Counted from the stretch's first letter, positions 8,069-18,503 are shown. The stretch is DNA of 64,000 nucleotides from Paenibacillus sp. RC67 (GCF_030020805.1 NZ_CP125098.1:4115501-4179500), one strand, 5' to 3'. The notes: generated by a model from the letters alone, not told the origin. Made by a program: numbers and translations.

Positions 8069-9868
8069 TTATTTATCATCCAAAGGATAAAAAATGACAT
8101 CCACAGGGAAAGCCGAGCCTGCGGCAGGCGTAAATTCAATATCCAAGGAAGGCTCCGTTCCATCCGTACGCGCCAAAATGGTATACCCTTGGTAATCCAT
8201 CATAACCCCTGACGGAGGCGTTTGGATAATCCGACCATTTACTTCGAACGGTCCTTTAAATACACCACCTCGCGGCAGCAGCAGAACTGACATTTTACGC
8301 GGATTCTCGATATGAATCTTATAGACAACACCATAGTTGCCCAGATTCAACGAGTCATGCTTTCTAAAAAAGTCGTCGCCGGTAACAAACGGATCTGACG
8401 TACCATCTCCAATCGCCAAGCTGGACGGCTTGGTGAACGATTTGGCATCCACATTCCATGTTACATCAGAGCCGCTGAACGTCCCTCTTACATTACCAGT
8501 GTAGTCCAGACGCTCAAACATGCCGATAGAGCTCAAGTCCGCACCTGCATCCATGGCTACGAATGAGAAATAGACTTCTCCATCCGTTTCTACATCATAT
8601 ATCACATTCATGCCTTGACCCGGGAAGAACTCCGGCATCTTCTTATAATATACGGTTTGATAAGGGCCTACAGTGATCGTTTCAGGCTTATTGCCTTCAT
8701 CCTGCAAAAACTCAATGGAAGCCTCGTTCCCTATTAAGTTTGCATAGATTGAGGGATATACTTCTCCAGAACGTGTCGTCGTGATCTTGACTGTTTTATC
8801 TGGATTCGGATTACGGACTACAATTGCAAACTGTACCTTTTCGTTCATTCCATTGACATGATCTGCATATAATCTGGCTTTGCCGTTTACCTTTTCCTGA
8901 TATAAAAATCCTTTCTCCGTAAAGGTTTCCGGGCTGTCGCTTACAATAAGCGGCCGTTCCTTGGAAAGCTTGGCCTCGTTTGGCAGTGACGGAATATCAC
9001 GCAAATATTTACGAAGTGTCGCTTCCTCATCCTTCACAAAGGTCCCAACCGGCTCATGATACACTTTATACTCGAACGGGTCGAGATAAGGTTCATTGAC
9101 AATCTCTACATTACGGGAAAAGGTTTCGCTCTCAGTCCCCTTACTGTCCGTGACTTGAAGGGAAACTTTGAATAACCCCGGCTCGAATATAGCTTCAGCC
9201 TTCCCTGTCCAGTTGACACTTGTGATTGCATCGCCATCCGGATCATAGCTGGTATCCGAATAAATAATTGGTTCTCCTAGACGATACTTGTCCTTATTGA
9301 CCGAAAACTGTGCAATGGGCTTCGTATTCGGCATCGTATCATTATGAAAGGCTCCATCTGCTGGCATTTGAACGTACAACAGATCAATTCTTTTGAGCTC
9401 CTCGTTCTTGGTTGCTTTAAAGCTGATATATTGTTCCAGCCAAGCCATCGATATATATAACCGATCGTTGATTAGGGTTGCCGCCTTGTCAAAGCTAGCT
9501 GAGCTTCCATTGACTTTCAACTGCTTTGAAGCGAGCTGAAACTCTGCAAAAGCCGATGGCGTCGTCAGATGAACACTCTGACTTAACTCCTGCCATTGGA
9601 CTGACACCCCAAGCAATGAAGGAAGGCTGACCGCCGGTAGATAGGCTTGTCCTTTTACTTCCAGCACCGGTGCTTCGAGCTTTAACGGATTTCCGTTCAA
9701 ATAAGCTTCATCTTTTCCAATATATAATAGAGACGATTTACTAACAGGTACTGACTTCACTGCGGCCGATTCCGAGGCTGCCCATGCAGCTGTGGAGGCT
9801 GCTGGCAATGTCACGGTTGACAGTGAGAGCACAGTCCATAAAATACACCATTTTTTTGCAAAAAACAT
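8069..9868 (-). CDS. Secreted protein with copper-amine-oxidase-N and PKD-like domains (paralogue 2)
   Basis: 599 residues. The signal peptide ends near AWAASESA. Residues about 45-165 are a Cu_amine_oxidN1-like pair of repeats (YLNGNPLKLEAP, YLPAVSLPSLLGV, LYISMAWLEQYI). Despite the name, this is a non-catalytic beta-rich domain common in Paenibacillus surface proteins. Residues about 180-255 form a PKD-like fold with SYDPDGDAITSVNW. The remaining 340 residues are uncharacterised. A close paralogue lies 66 nt upstream. A structural or glycan-binding role outside the cell is inferred. GGAGCTC lies about 10 nt before the ATG. Confidence 0.8.
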   Translation of the reverse strand: MFFAKKWCILWTVLSLSTVTLPAASTAAWAASESAAVKSVPVSKSSLLYIGKDEAYLNGNPLKLEAPVLEVKGQAYLPAVSLPSLLGVSVQWQELSQSVHLTTPSAFAEFQLASKQLKVNGSSASFDKAATLINDRLYISMAWLEQYISFKATKNEELKRIDLLYVQMPADGAFHNDTMPNTKPIAQFSVNKDKYRLGEPIIYSDTSYDPDGDAITSVNWTGKAEAIFEPGLFKVSLQVTDSKGTESETFSRNVEIVNEPYLDPFEYKVYHEPVGTFVKDEEATLRKYLRDIPSLPNEAKLSKERPLIVSDSPETFTEKGFLYQEKVNGKARLYADHVNGMNEKVQFAIVVRNPNPDKTVKITTTRSGEVYPSIYANLIGNEASIEFLQDEGNKPETITVGPYQTVYYKKMPEFFPGQGMNVIYDVETDGEVYFSFVAMDAGADLSSIGMFERLDYTGNVRGTFSGSDVTWNVDAKSFTKPSSLAIGDGTSDPFVTGDDFFRKHDSLNLGNYGVVYKIHIENPRKMSVLLLPRGGVFKGPFEVNGRIIQTPPSGVMMDYQGYTILARTDGTEPSLDIEFTPAAGSAFPVDVIFYPLDDK

Positions 9869-9934
9869 GCTGATTAAGAGCTCCTTCGGTATAAAGTTAG
9901 ATTAGGATAAAATTCTATGAAAATAAAATAGCTA

Positions 9935-11716
9935 TTATTTTGCATTCAACGGATACAGCACCACATCAAGGGGAAGCTGTGCGCTGCCGGTAGACATCCA
10001 TTCGATATTGACTTGTTTCTCCGAACCCGTTGTACGATACAACAATAACCCCTCATTGGACGTCAATCCACCAGCTGGATAGGTTACCACATTGCCATTT
10101 ACACGAACTGAGCCTTGAACGAATCCATTTCTTGGATGTAAAGCAATCCCCGTTTTAGCTGCATTATCCAATTTAATCCGGTAACGAACTCCTGAATTCC
10201 CTTCATTTACAAGGGATTCCTTGGAGAAAGCATTCATCCCTGTCAAAGCCGGCTCCAACGAAGTGTCTCCAATGCCAAGCTTCGTCATTTCTTTCAAATT
10301 GCTTGCATCGATCTGCCATGTAACCTCCGATACCGGGTAGGTGCCGCTTTTGGATTCCTTCTGGCCTACAATCGAATATTTACCGAGATCATAGGTGGAA
10401 TCCCCAGGGTTAATCATTAGATACGACACGCTGACCTCCCCATCGGCTGTTATATCATACAAGCCTTGGAAAACTTGTCCTGGATCGATATCCTTGCTTA
10501 GCGCATAATACGCCGTTGAACCAGCTTCAACTACCATTTCTTCATCGAGCGATTTGGAGCTCAAGAAGTCCTCCGCCGTTTTATTGGCTCTTATCTCACC
10601 GTAAATAGAGGGGTTCGGTTGCGATTTGCGGGTTGTTGTTATATGTACGGCTTTCTCATTGTTGTTACGTATCGCGATTGCAAAACGAGCTGGCTTGTCC
10701 ATTCCGTTCGTATATTGAAGATTCAAACGTGCCTTTCCATTGACCTTCTCTTGATATAAATAGCCTAACTGACTGTTTGGGTTCATGCTTCTCCCGACAA
10801 TTAAGGGCCGATCTTCGGGTTGACGAACCAGCACAGGCAGCTTCCGTTCAGTGCTCGATAACGAGTTCAGCAGCCCTTTCCCTGCTTGAAACACCGTTCC
10901 GCTATTGCTGTAGTAGTAAGGAAACGCCTCCCGCTCCAGATACGGCTCATCCAATATGGTTACTGAGCGCGTAAAGGGGTCACTGACATTTCCTTTACCG
11001 TCTTTGACGCGAAGGGTCACAGGATAAGTGCCGGGCTTGTAGAATGCATCTTTATTCCCTTCCCATTCATACCCTGGTAGTCCTTCTGCATCCGGATCGT
11101 AGCTTAGATCAACATAATCGACCTTCTCGCCCAATCGATACGCCGATTTCCCTAAAGCGAACAAAGCTATCGGCTTCGAGTTAGGCTGAGCATCGTCTTT
11201 AATCAAATCTGATTCCTTATACGCAGTGGATAGCGTCCCTATGAAGCTTAACTCCGCACTTTGCATATCCGATGCCAGCTTGTAACTTACCCCCGTATAA
11301 TCGGCAATCCATGACAATTGGACTAACAGACGATCATTACGAATCTCTGCTACAGAAGCAAAATCTACAGCTTTGCCGTTGACTTGTATGACGCCGTTAG
11401 ACGAATCGAATTCGATAAACGCCTTCGGAGTTATAAGTCCGACTTTATTGGTAGAAGCATCCCAATTAAGCTTTAATTGCAGCTTTTCCGCAAGCCATCT
11501 AACCGGTACATAAAAATGGTCTTGAATGAGCGCAGCTGGCTCCTCTAGGACTTCCTTCTGACCATTAACAACAATTTCTGTTTTTTCAGGGAATAACTGA
11601 ATGTGCTGCTGGGAAACGGAAACGGCTCCTGCGGATGTAGGAAGCATCAATCCGACTGCAGCAACGGTACTTAGTAATGCTCCTGCTTTGAACGATGAAG
11701 TAATATGACGAAGCAT
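9935..11716 (-). CDS. Secreted protein with copper-amine-oxidase-N and PKD-like domains (paralogue 1)
   Basis: 593 residues with the same plan as its downstream neighbour: a signal peptide (LPTSAGA), a copper-amine-oxidase-N-like region at about 45-165 (HFYVPVRWLAEKLQL), a PKD-like segment with SYDPDAEGLPGYEW at about 205-220, and a shared C-terminal half. Both C-termini contain GYLYQEKVNGKARL-type and FxxDVxxYPL-type stretches and end in YPLxxK, so the pair arose by tandem duplication. AAAAGGAG precedes the ATG. It shares a minus-strand run with the glycerate kinase (60-nt gap). The function is not known. Confidence 0.8.
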   Translation of the reverse strand: MLRHITSSFKAGALLSTVAAVGLMLPTSAGAVSVSQQHIQLFPEKTEIVVNGQKEVLEEPAALIQDHFYVPVRWLAEKLQLKLNWDASTNKVGLITPKAFIEFDSSNGVIQVNGKAVDFASVAEIRNDRLLVQLSWIADYTGVSYKLASDMQSAELSFIGTLSTAYKESDLIKDDAQPNSKPIALFALGKSAYRLGEKVDYVDLSYDPDAEGLPGYEWEGNKDAFYKPGTYPVTLRVKDGKGNVSDPFTRSVTILDEPYLEREAFPYYYSNSGTVFQAGKGLLNSLSSTERKLPVLVRQPEDRPLIVGRSMNPNSQLGYLYQEKVNGKARLNLQYTNGMDKPARFAIAIRNNNEKAVHITTTRKSQPNPSIYGEIRANKTAEDFLSSKSLDEEMVVEAGSTAYYALSKDIDPGQVFQGLYDITADGEVSVSYLMINPGDSTYDLGKYSIVGQKESKSGTYPVSEVTWQIDASNLKEMTKLGIGDTSLEPALTGMNAFSKESLVNEGNSGVRYRIKLDNAAKTGIALHPRNGFVQGSVRVNGNVVTYPAGGLTSNEGLLLYRTTGSEKQVNIEWMSTGSAQLPLDVVLYPLNAK

Positions 11717-11776
11717 GAATAAATAACTCCTTTTTGTTTCGTAATAATAATTAATGTATTAAATAATTAATATACC

Positions 11777-12913
11777 TTATTTTCTTCCTCCAATAAACAG
11801 CCTGACCACTCTCTCCGCTGTATCCGCAGCCAATTGCGCCGCATCTTGCATTGCCTGTTCGAGAGGCATCGGTTTATCTACCATGGAAAATACACTAATA
11901 ACGCCACTGTCATACAAACACTCGATACCTTTGCCAATGGATCCAGCGATTAATACACAAGGTACACCGTTACGCTGGCCCGCTTTGGCCACACCATAGG
12001 GAGTCTTTCCCCGTTCCGTTTGAAAATCGCATTGACCTTCACCAGAGATGACGAGGTCTGTGCCTTTCAAGTGCATCTCCAGTTGAGCCGCTTCGATGAC
12101 AATATCCACTCCGGGCTTTAGCTCTGCGTTCAAGAAAGCGACCGTTCCGCCTCCCATGCCTCCCGCCGCGCCTGCGCCAGGAAGATTAATGATATCAGTA
12201 CCGATATCTCTTCGTATGACCTCTGCGAACTGATTCAAACAGGAGTCCAAACGGTTAACCATCTCGGGGGTAGCTCCTTTTTGCGGACCAAATACGGCAC
12301 TTGCTCCGTTGGGTCCACATAGCGGGTTATCTACATCACAAGCTACAATAAAGCGGCTATCCCGAATTCTCGAGTCCATCTGTGCGTCGTCAATTGAATC
12401 TATTTCACTTAAAGCCTCGCCGCCTAAACCAATAGGCTTGCCAGCTTTGTTCAGCAGCTTAACTCCTAGCGCTTGTGCCATTCCGGCCCCACCGTCGTTG
12501 GTTGCGCTGCCACCAAGCCCAATAATAAAAGACCTGCATCCCTGATCGAGGGCATGCCTAATAAGCTCACCCATACCATACGTGGTAGTGAGCAGCGGGT
12601 TTCTGTTTTCTTTATCGATTAAATATAAACCTGAGGCTTCAGCTACTTCGATAACGGCAGTAATTCCATCACCCAATATGCCATAAACTGCAGACACAGG
12701 AGAGCCTAATGGCCCTTGAACGGTAACCTTGTGCAGTGAACCATCCGTAGCGTCGACCAAGCTTCTGACAGTGCCTTCACCGCCGTCCGCCATCGGTACT
12801 TTTACAATCTCAGCATCGGGTATTGCTCTGCGAATGCCTTGCTCCATTGCGTCACAAGCATCTTTAGCAGTCAGGCTTCCTTTATAAGAATCTGGAGCCA
12901 AAACAATTTTCAT
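11777..12913 (-). CDS. glxK: Glycerate kinase
   Basis: 378 residues from ATG at 12913, chosen because the family begins MKIVLAPDSYKGSLTA and GAAGGGGG lies 8 nt upstream; a GTG/ATG extension to 12946 adds 11 charged residues. Conserved blocks include MADGGEGT, FIIGLGGSATNDGGAGMAQALG and DLVISGEGQCD. Enzymes of this family (GlxK/GarK) phosphorylate D-glycerate to 2-phosphoglycerate, a final step in glyoxylate, tartronate and acid-sugar catabolism. It diverges from the GH106-like gene. It could receive glycerate or C3 products from the acid-sugar block at 17-29 kb. Confidence 0.92.
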   Translation of the reverse strand: MKIVLAPDSYKGSLTAKDACDAMEQGIRRAIPDAEIVKVPMADGGEGTVRSLVDATDGSLHKVTVQGPLGSPVSAVYGILGDGITAVIEVAEASGLYLIDKENRNPLLTTTYGMGELIRHALDQGCRSFIIGLGGSATNDGGAGMAQALGVKLLNKAGKPIGLGGEALSEIDSIDDAQMDSRIRDSRFIVACDVDNPLCGPNGASAVFGPQKGATPEMVNRLDSCLNQFAEVIRRDIGTDIINLPGAGAAGGMGGGTVAFLNAELKPGVDIVIEAAQLEMHLKGTDLVISGEGQCDFQTERGKTPYGVAKAGQRNGVPCVLIAGSIGKGIECLYDSGVISVFSMVDKPMPLEQAMQDAAQLAADTAERVVRLFIGGRK

Positions 12914-13168
12914 TGCTGCGTCCCCCTTCTTTCTCCTTTTTTGCATAACCTTATTATGCCATGTATTAAAACGGCGCGTCCATACCAGCGGCCAAATCTC
13001 TCCTGCAAAACGGAGTTATTACCTATATTGTCATAAATAAAGCTGTAATCAGCAGAATATTCAAGACGAATAGCCGTTATAAGCTACAAAATGGCATGAT
13101 ACTCCCCTAGATTGACCTACTGCCCTTCATTATGATTCAAGAATAGATATTCATTAGGAGATAAAGGT

Positions 13169-16100
13169 GTGGTGATATCATTGATCTTTTCTGAACTGCA
13201 AAAAAAGTTCACCCAAGCCGACCCCCGGTTCGGTCCGGTTCCCTTCTGGTGGTGGAGTGCCGAAGAAGTAACGGAGGAGCGGGTGCGTTGGCAAATGTGG
13301 AAGTTCCGAAAAGGAGGGCTGCGGAACATCGGCATCATTAATTTGGCACCTACTGGTCCGCAATATGGTTCTGTTAGTGATCGTCCTGCGTTTGCAAGCG
13401 AAGATTGGTGGCTCATGTTCGAGGTAGCGCTGCGAGAAGCGGAACGGCTCGGCATGTACCTTTGGTTTTACGACCAGATCGGATTTTCGGGCTCGAACAT
13501 GCCAGCACGAATTGTTACCGAGCGTCCGGAAATGGCCGGATATCAGCTTCGTAGATTTTTGCCCGATGAAGAAATTCCCGCGTCTTCGGAAGTGTTGTAC
13601 CAAGCTGAGGATTACACGTATGCGGCGGTTCGGCAAGGCTTCAACTGGCTGGACCCTGCAGCAACGAAAGAATTAATCAATCGTGTTCATGGGGAGATGG
13701 ATCGCCGCTTCTCACAGGATCTCGGCAAAACGATAGCAGGCAGCTTTCAGGACGAGCTCCCCCCACTACCGTTATGGACCCCAGAGCTTCCTTTCCTCTA
13801 CAAGGAGCGATTTGGTGAGGAACTGGTGCCGCTCCTTCCATTGTTATATGATCCTCTGCCTGGTTATACCCAACTGCGCCGTCGAGTGTACCGTTTGGCT
13901 GCAGAGCTTGCGGAGCAATCGTTCTTCATCCCGCTTGGAGAATGGCACCGGGAGCGAGGAATGCTTCTCTGCTGCGATCAAGCGGGTCCAGCTAGAAGAG
14001 CAGACCCTCACGGGGCGCAGCGGCTTTATTTGGATTATTTTCGGACTCATCGCTGGTATAATGCACCGGGAAGTGACATGGACGGCGAGATTAAGCCGCA
14101 TTCGTCCATGGTTCATTTGCATGGCGGCAACAGGGTATTCTTGGAAGCATTTCATTCAAGCGGCTGGGGAGGTACACTGGAGGAAACGATGCATTGGCTG
14201 ATCCCATGGCTTCAAGCAGGAGCTACGGTTTATAGCCCTCATTCGATATACTACAGCACGAGAGGCGGGTGGTGGGAGTGGGCTCCCCCTGATACGGGAT
14301 GGCGCCAGCCCTACTTCGAGCACTATCCAGTCTTCGCGGATACGATCAGCCGCCTTTGCTTCATGCTGAGCGAGGGAACGCATGTCTGTGATATTGCAGT
14401 CCATTACCCTTCCTATGCGGTTTGCGGACATCTATCACTGGCCGATGGGAAAAAGAACGAACACCCGATGGGAATCTCTAACCGGGACCCGAATGAGGAT
14501 GTCACCCGGATTCAAAATATTTACAAACAAATGACTGGAAGCTGGAGCCGTCGGGATCATAATCAACCTGGAGCACTGCGAAAAGCACAGCTTGATTTCG
14601 ATATCGCAGATGACAGCGCGTTGCAAAAAGCGATCTCTGAGGGCGATAAGCTGAAAATAGCTGAGGAGCGGTTTGCTGTCTTGCTATTGTGCGGAACGAC
14701 CCTTATGGATGACGATGCTCGATCCCGTATAGAAACCTGGTTGCAGGGAACCGGCTTCGTCATCGCGGTAGGAGTGCCGGAAACGGAGCAAGATTTGGCG
14801 GGTGCGATCTATGTCGATTCGGCGGAGGAGGCAGTCGCGCTGATCGAAGCGCGTGTCCCTAGACGAGTGGAGGGTCCGGGAGAGTCTCTGCACCGCAAAA
14901 CGGCCGACTCTGAAGTATTCCTGCTACTTCCGGAGAACGGATCATTGTTAAGAATGCATCAACCGGCAAGCCCGGATACGAGATTCCCCGAATCAACCGT
15001 ATATCGTTTAAGAACTGACAGAGTGCCACAGCTGTGGAACCCTGTCAACGGCGATATGGAACCCCTCGATTATAAAAGAGAGGGTGAATGGATTGAATTG
15101 CAGGTGCCCTTCAGCTCTTGGCCGGCAGCACTGATAGTCTGCGTAGAACTAGGTACTGCAAGTAAAGCTAAGGATCAGGTCACAGCTAAGGATTCAGCCT
15201 CCCCATCCCCATTTCCTGCCATAGTCAGCAGGACTGGAAATGTGAGCGACAGCTTGGAGCTGCCTCAGGACGGTTGGCGCATCCGGGTAGAACCCACGTT
15301 GGATAACCGATTCGGAGATTTTGACTTGCACGGAAGCGGAAATGGACTTGTACCCATCGAACGCCGCAGCATGAATGTGAGATTGGAGAAGGAATCGATC
15401 GACGGGGAAAGCTCGGGATGGCATCTGCCAGATTTGGATGAATCCGATTGGTTGACCAGACTTTGGAGCGAAGCCGGCTATTGGCATGTGTGCCTAGGTG
15501 AAGAATTCATTGAAGCACATTCCGTTATCAAAGTATATAGCAGCGTCTTCGGTGACTTGTCTATGCGTTCCTGGGCCGGACGAATGGGCCGCATCCCGCG
15601 TCGTTTTCTTAATTTGGGCGAGTTTGTTAAAGGAGAGTTCGTCTGCGCTAGGACCTTCGTTATGGCTCCATCATCCGGCGGATACTGGATTCGGACAGAA
15701 AGTAATTCGAATATTACAGGGACTGTCAATGGTAAGGAGATTAGCTGGAGCGGAGGACCTGAGGAGCAAACTGCTTGGATTGAGTTACACGTTGGACTCA
15801 ATGAACTGTTGTTAAAGGCACAGGCGATCGGCAAAGGCTTGTTGAGGGCAGCGGTTGAAGTGAACGAGACTGCACATCCCCCACTACCTAAATGGCTATT
15901 CACTAGAAATCCTAATCTGCAATCCAGTTTAACGAAGCAAATCGAGTGCAGTACGGACAGTCCAATTCAACGTGTACGTATCGTATTCGCTGCACGCGGC
16001 AGAGCAGTACTGTACGTAAATGGAGTCAAAATAACTGAGCATGGCGATTTCAATCCCTATATACGGCAGGGTCATGAAGAAATTGACATCACCGAATGGT

Positions 16101-17047
16101 GGCAAACCGGAGTAAACGAAGTTCGATTCGCCTTGCCCGAAGGCAAGGGCGAGGTGTTTGCCGACGGAATTATTGAGCTGCTCAACGGAGAAACAGTTAG
16201 CCTCTTCACTGGTGAGGATTGGTCCGATGAACAGGGTCACGCTCCGGGCGTTCATCATTTCTCTGTCCTCCAGTTTGCCGAGACGGAGTCGTTGTGGATC
16301 ACTGCAAGGCCTCATCCGCTTCCGCGGGTTGGCTGGCTAATGCCCGAATCTGTTCCAGATACGCAGCCACTCCCCTTTGTCGCTGATCCGGATTGTATCA
16401 GCCGCCCGGTCTGGCTTCGCTTCCCTCTCCCCATAGGTGCGAGGAAAATGCGGATAGAATCCTCAGGGGACTTGCGAGCATGGATCAACGGCGTTGAGAC
16501 TGCCGTGCGTGATGGACTCATCGAATTCGCGGTACAACAAGCCGGAGCTGCAGCCGCCATCCGAATCACTCCTATTGACTCTAACACGGAAGCGGCAGTT
16601 CTACTCGCTCCGATACGTTTCGAGACAGCCCCTACACAAGGAACACTAGGGGATTGGCGAACGGCGCTCCATCTTCCTCATCACAGTGGAGTGGTCGAAT
16701 ATGAAACCATAATCAACAGCACAGCGCTCCATGGTGCTGAACTGGACCTGGGACATGTACGAGGTACTGCTGAAGTGTGGGTGGACGGCCATCCGCTAGG
16801 TGTACGCCTTTGGAGACCCTACCGCTTTACGTTGCCCCACTTACCTGAAGGTAAGCATCGGCTTCGAGTTCGGGTGACTAACACGCTTGGCACCCACTAT
16901 GAAATCGGCAGGCCAACCAGCTTGGTAGGTGGCAATCCCGATGTCATGTATTGGAACCGGGAGCGGACTGAAGAAGAGCTGGGCTGGCAGGAATGGTTTC
17001 CAAGTGGAGGTCTATATGGTCCTGTTCGCATTTTGAAGCATACGTAG
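13169..17047 (+). CDS. Very large GH106-like glycosidase (alpha-L-rhamnosidase-like)
   Basis: 1292 residues from GTG at 13169, with AGGAG 8 nt upstream. The N-terminal FGPVPFWWWSAEEVTEERV and the block GMYLWFYDQIGFSGSNMPA match the GH106-type catalytic barrel; the gene at 54734-57856 has the equivalent SIPFWAWNDELD and MQVWLYDEDRWPSG. Two acidic motifs align between the two proteins: FQDELPP (near residue 195) and LEAFHSSGW (near 325), likely holding the acid/base and nucleophile. The C-terminal half is a series of beta-sandwich carbohydrate-binding-like modules. No signal peptide is seen, so action is cytosolic. It is the only plus-strand gene in this part. The family is likely; specificity for rhamnosides is inferred. 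Confidence 0.75.
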   Translation: MVISLIFSELQKKFTQADPRFGPVPFWWWSAEEVTEERVRWQMWKFRKGGLRNIGIINLAPTGPQYGSVSDRPAFASEDWWLMFEVALREAERLGMYLWFYDQIGFSGSNMPARIVTERPEMAGYQLRRFLPDEEIPASSEVLYQAEDYTYAAVRQGFNWLDPAATKELINRVHGEMDRRFSQDLGKTIAGSFQDELPPLPLWTPELPFLYKERFGEELVPLLPLLYDPLPGYTQLRRRVYRLAAELAEQSFFIPLGEWHRERGMLLCCDQAGPARRADPHGAQRLYLDYFRTHRWYNAPGSDMDGEIKPHSSMVHLHGGNRVFLEAFHSSGWGGTLEETMHWLIPWLQAGATVYSPHSIYYSTRGGWWEWAPPDTGWRQPYFEHYPVFADTISRLCFMLSEGTHVCDIAVHYPSYAVCGHLSLADGKKNEHPMGISNRDPNEDVTRIQNIYKQMTGSWSRRDHNQPGALRKAQLDFDIADDSALQKAISEGDKLKIAEERFAVLLLCGTTLMDDDARSRIETWLQGTGFVIAVGVPETEQDLAGAIYVDSAEEAVALIEARVPRRVEGPGESLHRKTADSEVFLLLPENGSLLRMHQPASPDTRFPESTVYRLRTDRVPQLWNPVNGDMEPLDYKREGEWIELQVPFSSWPAALIVCVELGTASKAKDQVTAKDSASPSPFPAIVSRTGNVSDSLELPQDGWRIRVEPTLDNRFGDFDLHGSGNGLVPIERRSMNVRLEKESIDGESSGWHLPDLDESDWLTRLWSEAGYWHVCLGEEFIEAHSVIKVYSSVFGDLSMRSWAGRMGRIPRRFLNLGEFVKGEFVCARTFVMAPSSGGYWIRTESNSNITGTVNGKEISWSGGPEEQTAWIELHVGLNELLLKAQAIGKGLLRAAVEVNETAHPPLPKWLFTRNPNLQSSLTKQIECSTDSPIQRVRIVFAARGRAVLYVNGVKITEHGDFNPYIRQGHEEIDITEWWQTGVNEVRFALPEGKGEVFADGIIELLNGETVSLFTGEDWSDEQGHAPGVHHFSVLQFAETESLWITARPHPLPRVGWLMPESVPDTQPLPFVADPDCISRPVWLRFPLPIGARKMRIESSGDLRAWINGVETAVRDGLIEFAVQQAGAAAAIRITPIDSNTEAAVLLAPIRFETAPTQGTLGDWRTALHLPHHSGVVEYETIINSTALHGAELDLGHVRGTAEVWVDGHPLGVRLWRPYRFTLPHLPEGKHRLRVRVTNTLGTHYEIGRPTSLVGGNPDVMYWNRERTEEELGWQEWFPSGGLYGPVRILKHT

Positions 17048-17107
17048 TAATCATCCATCATAGCCCGATATTATGCAAATTCCTGCCCAGCTATACGAGG
17101 GTGAAAC

Positions 17108-17150
17108 AAAAGACGACCGCTCCATTTATGGATTAATGTCGTCTTTTTTG
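17108..17150. terminator. Bidirectional terminator in the 346-nt gap between convergent genes
   Basis: AAAAGACGAC (17108-17117) pairs perfectly with GTCGTCTTTT (17138-17147) and continues into T. It ends the GH106-like gene and can also serve the minus-strand oxidoreductase. In the rest of the gap (17151-17393) I see only AT-rich sequence and a small CCTAT/ATAGG hairpin. Confidence 0.85.
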
Positions 17151-17393
17151 CCTTCTAAATAGCATGCAGAATCAAATATTAAAATTGGTATTATATTCCA
17201 TATTTATTCATTCCTCATCGGCTGCACAAAGTATCAATGTTACAAGTATACCAAGAGCAACGAATTCAAGCTCAAGATCACCGCTAATCAAATTTCTTGA
17301 TGATTTTCCTATCCTTCAATAGGTTGAGCACAACCAATCCTTGCATGCTGGTAGTATCTCTTTTAACAATTGAGGATCAGGCTCTTCCCAAGT

Positions 17394-18503
17394 TCATTCT
17401 ATGATTTCTTGCAAATAGACCGGCCTGTTTTCCGCCATGGAGCGATATGCGGCAAAAACGGTTTGTAAGGTAATCAAATTATCTTTGATACTATTTTCCG
17501 GTTCCCGGTCTTCTTCAATGGCCCTCATCAATTCTCCCATAGTTCCCATAAATGCATGCGGAAACCATCTGCCTTCCAGCTGTGGCGTATACATGCATCC
17601 CCGTTGCAATCGGTTGCTGTACAAGGATAACGTGTCTTCACGACCTGAAGGATAATCGTATAAAGCGCCATTCGTCCCTTTGACCGTTCCCTCCGTCCCT
17701 TCAAAACGAAATGTAGCATACCAATCATCTTGGGGCATCCCGTTGTTGTGATTATCATGGATTAAAGCTCGTGTTTCTCCCGGAAATTTAAGATGGATCA
17801 TGGTGCGGGTTTCCCCACGATAAGGCTGACCAGGGAGTCGGGCTCCATCCGCATATACATATTCCGGCTGCAGACCGAGCACATAACGCACGGAATCCAA
17901 ATAGTGAATGCTGTGGTACATGATCTCCAAAGTAGTTATTTGAGTAAGCCAAGGCCAGTTCTCCCATGGCGTACGGACATTTACTTGAATAGAAGCCTGA
18001 AGAGGCTCTCCGAGCCATCTGCGCTTTACGATGGAACGGCTTGCCTGAATGCCCGGTGACCACCGCATCTGCTGATTGACGGCTGCTTTGATGCTTAAAG
18101 AGGAGCATACATCAACCAAAGTCCGGGCTTCTGCGTAGCTTTCGGCTAAGGGCTTTTGACAAAGAATATGCTTGCCGAGACGAGCCGCTTTTTTGGCAAT
18201 CTCCGGTTGAAATTGGGCAGGCACCGCAATGTCCACGATCTGCACCTCAGGATGATGGAAGAGCTCCTCCAAAGTCGTAAACACGATCATGTCCGAATGA
18301 TTGCGGACTGCCATTTCCGCTTTACTCCGATCCGTATCGTATATTCCTACGACCCGGAATCCTGCCATCCGATAAGCAGGCAAATGCGCTTGAACGACAA
18401 TTTCGCCGGCTCCTATAATGCCTATTCCTCTGCTCATGTCTTTGGGCAGCATCGGCTTATAGTCTATGTCTAATAGACTTTCTTGCTCTTCACTCGGCTT
18501 CAT
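17394..18503 (-). CDS. Gfo/Idh/MocA-family NAD(P)-dependent oxidoreductase
   Basis: 369 residues from ATG at 18503, which has GGAGGT 7 nt upstream; the longer reading from 18518 adds five residues that encode that ribosome site. The Rossmann motif GIIGAGEIVVQAH is at about 28-40 and the family lysine motif QKP at 116-118. The C-terminal beta-sheet domain carries YHSIHYLDSVRYVLG. Such enzymes oxidise sugars, inositols or acid sugars. It is the last gene of the signal-less binding protein / CoA-transferase / MaoC unit, 24 nt after its neighbour, so it likely acts on the same compound. The substrate is unknown. Confidence 0.85.
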   Translation of the reverse strand: MKPSEEQESLLDIDYKPMLPKDMSRGIGIIGAGEIVVQAHLPAYRMAGFRVVGIYDTDRSKAEMAVRNHSDMIVFTTLEELFHHPEVQIVDIAVPAQFQPEIAKKAARLGKHILCQKPLAESYAEARTLVDVCSSLSIKAAVNQQMRWSPGIQASRSIVKRRWLGEPLQASIQVNVRTPWENWPWLTQITTLEIMYHSIHYLDSVRYVLGLQPEYVYADGARLPGQPYRGETRTMIHLKFPGETRALIHDNHNNGMPQDDWYATFRFEGTEGTVKGTNGALYDYPSGREDTLSLYSNRLQRGCMYTPQLEGRWFPHAFMGTMGELMRAIEEDREPENSIKDNLITLQTVFAAYRSMAENRPVYLQEIIE

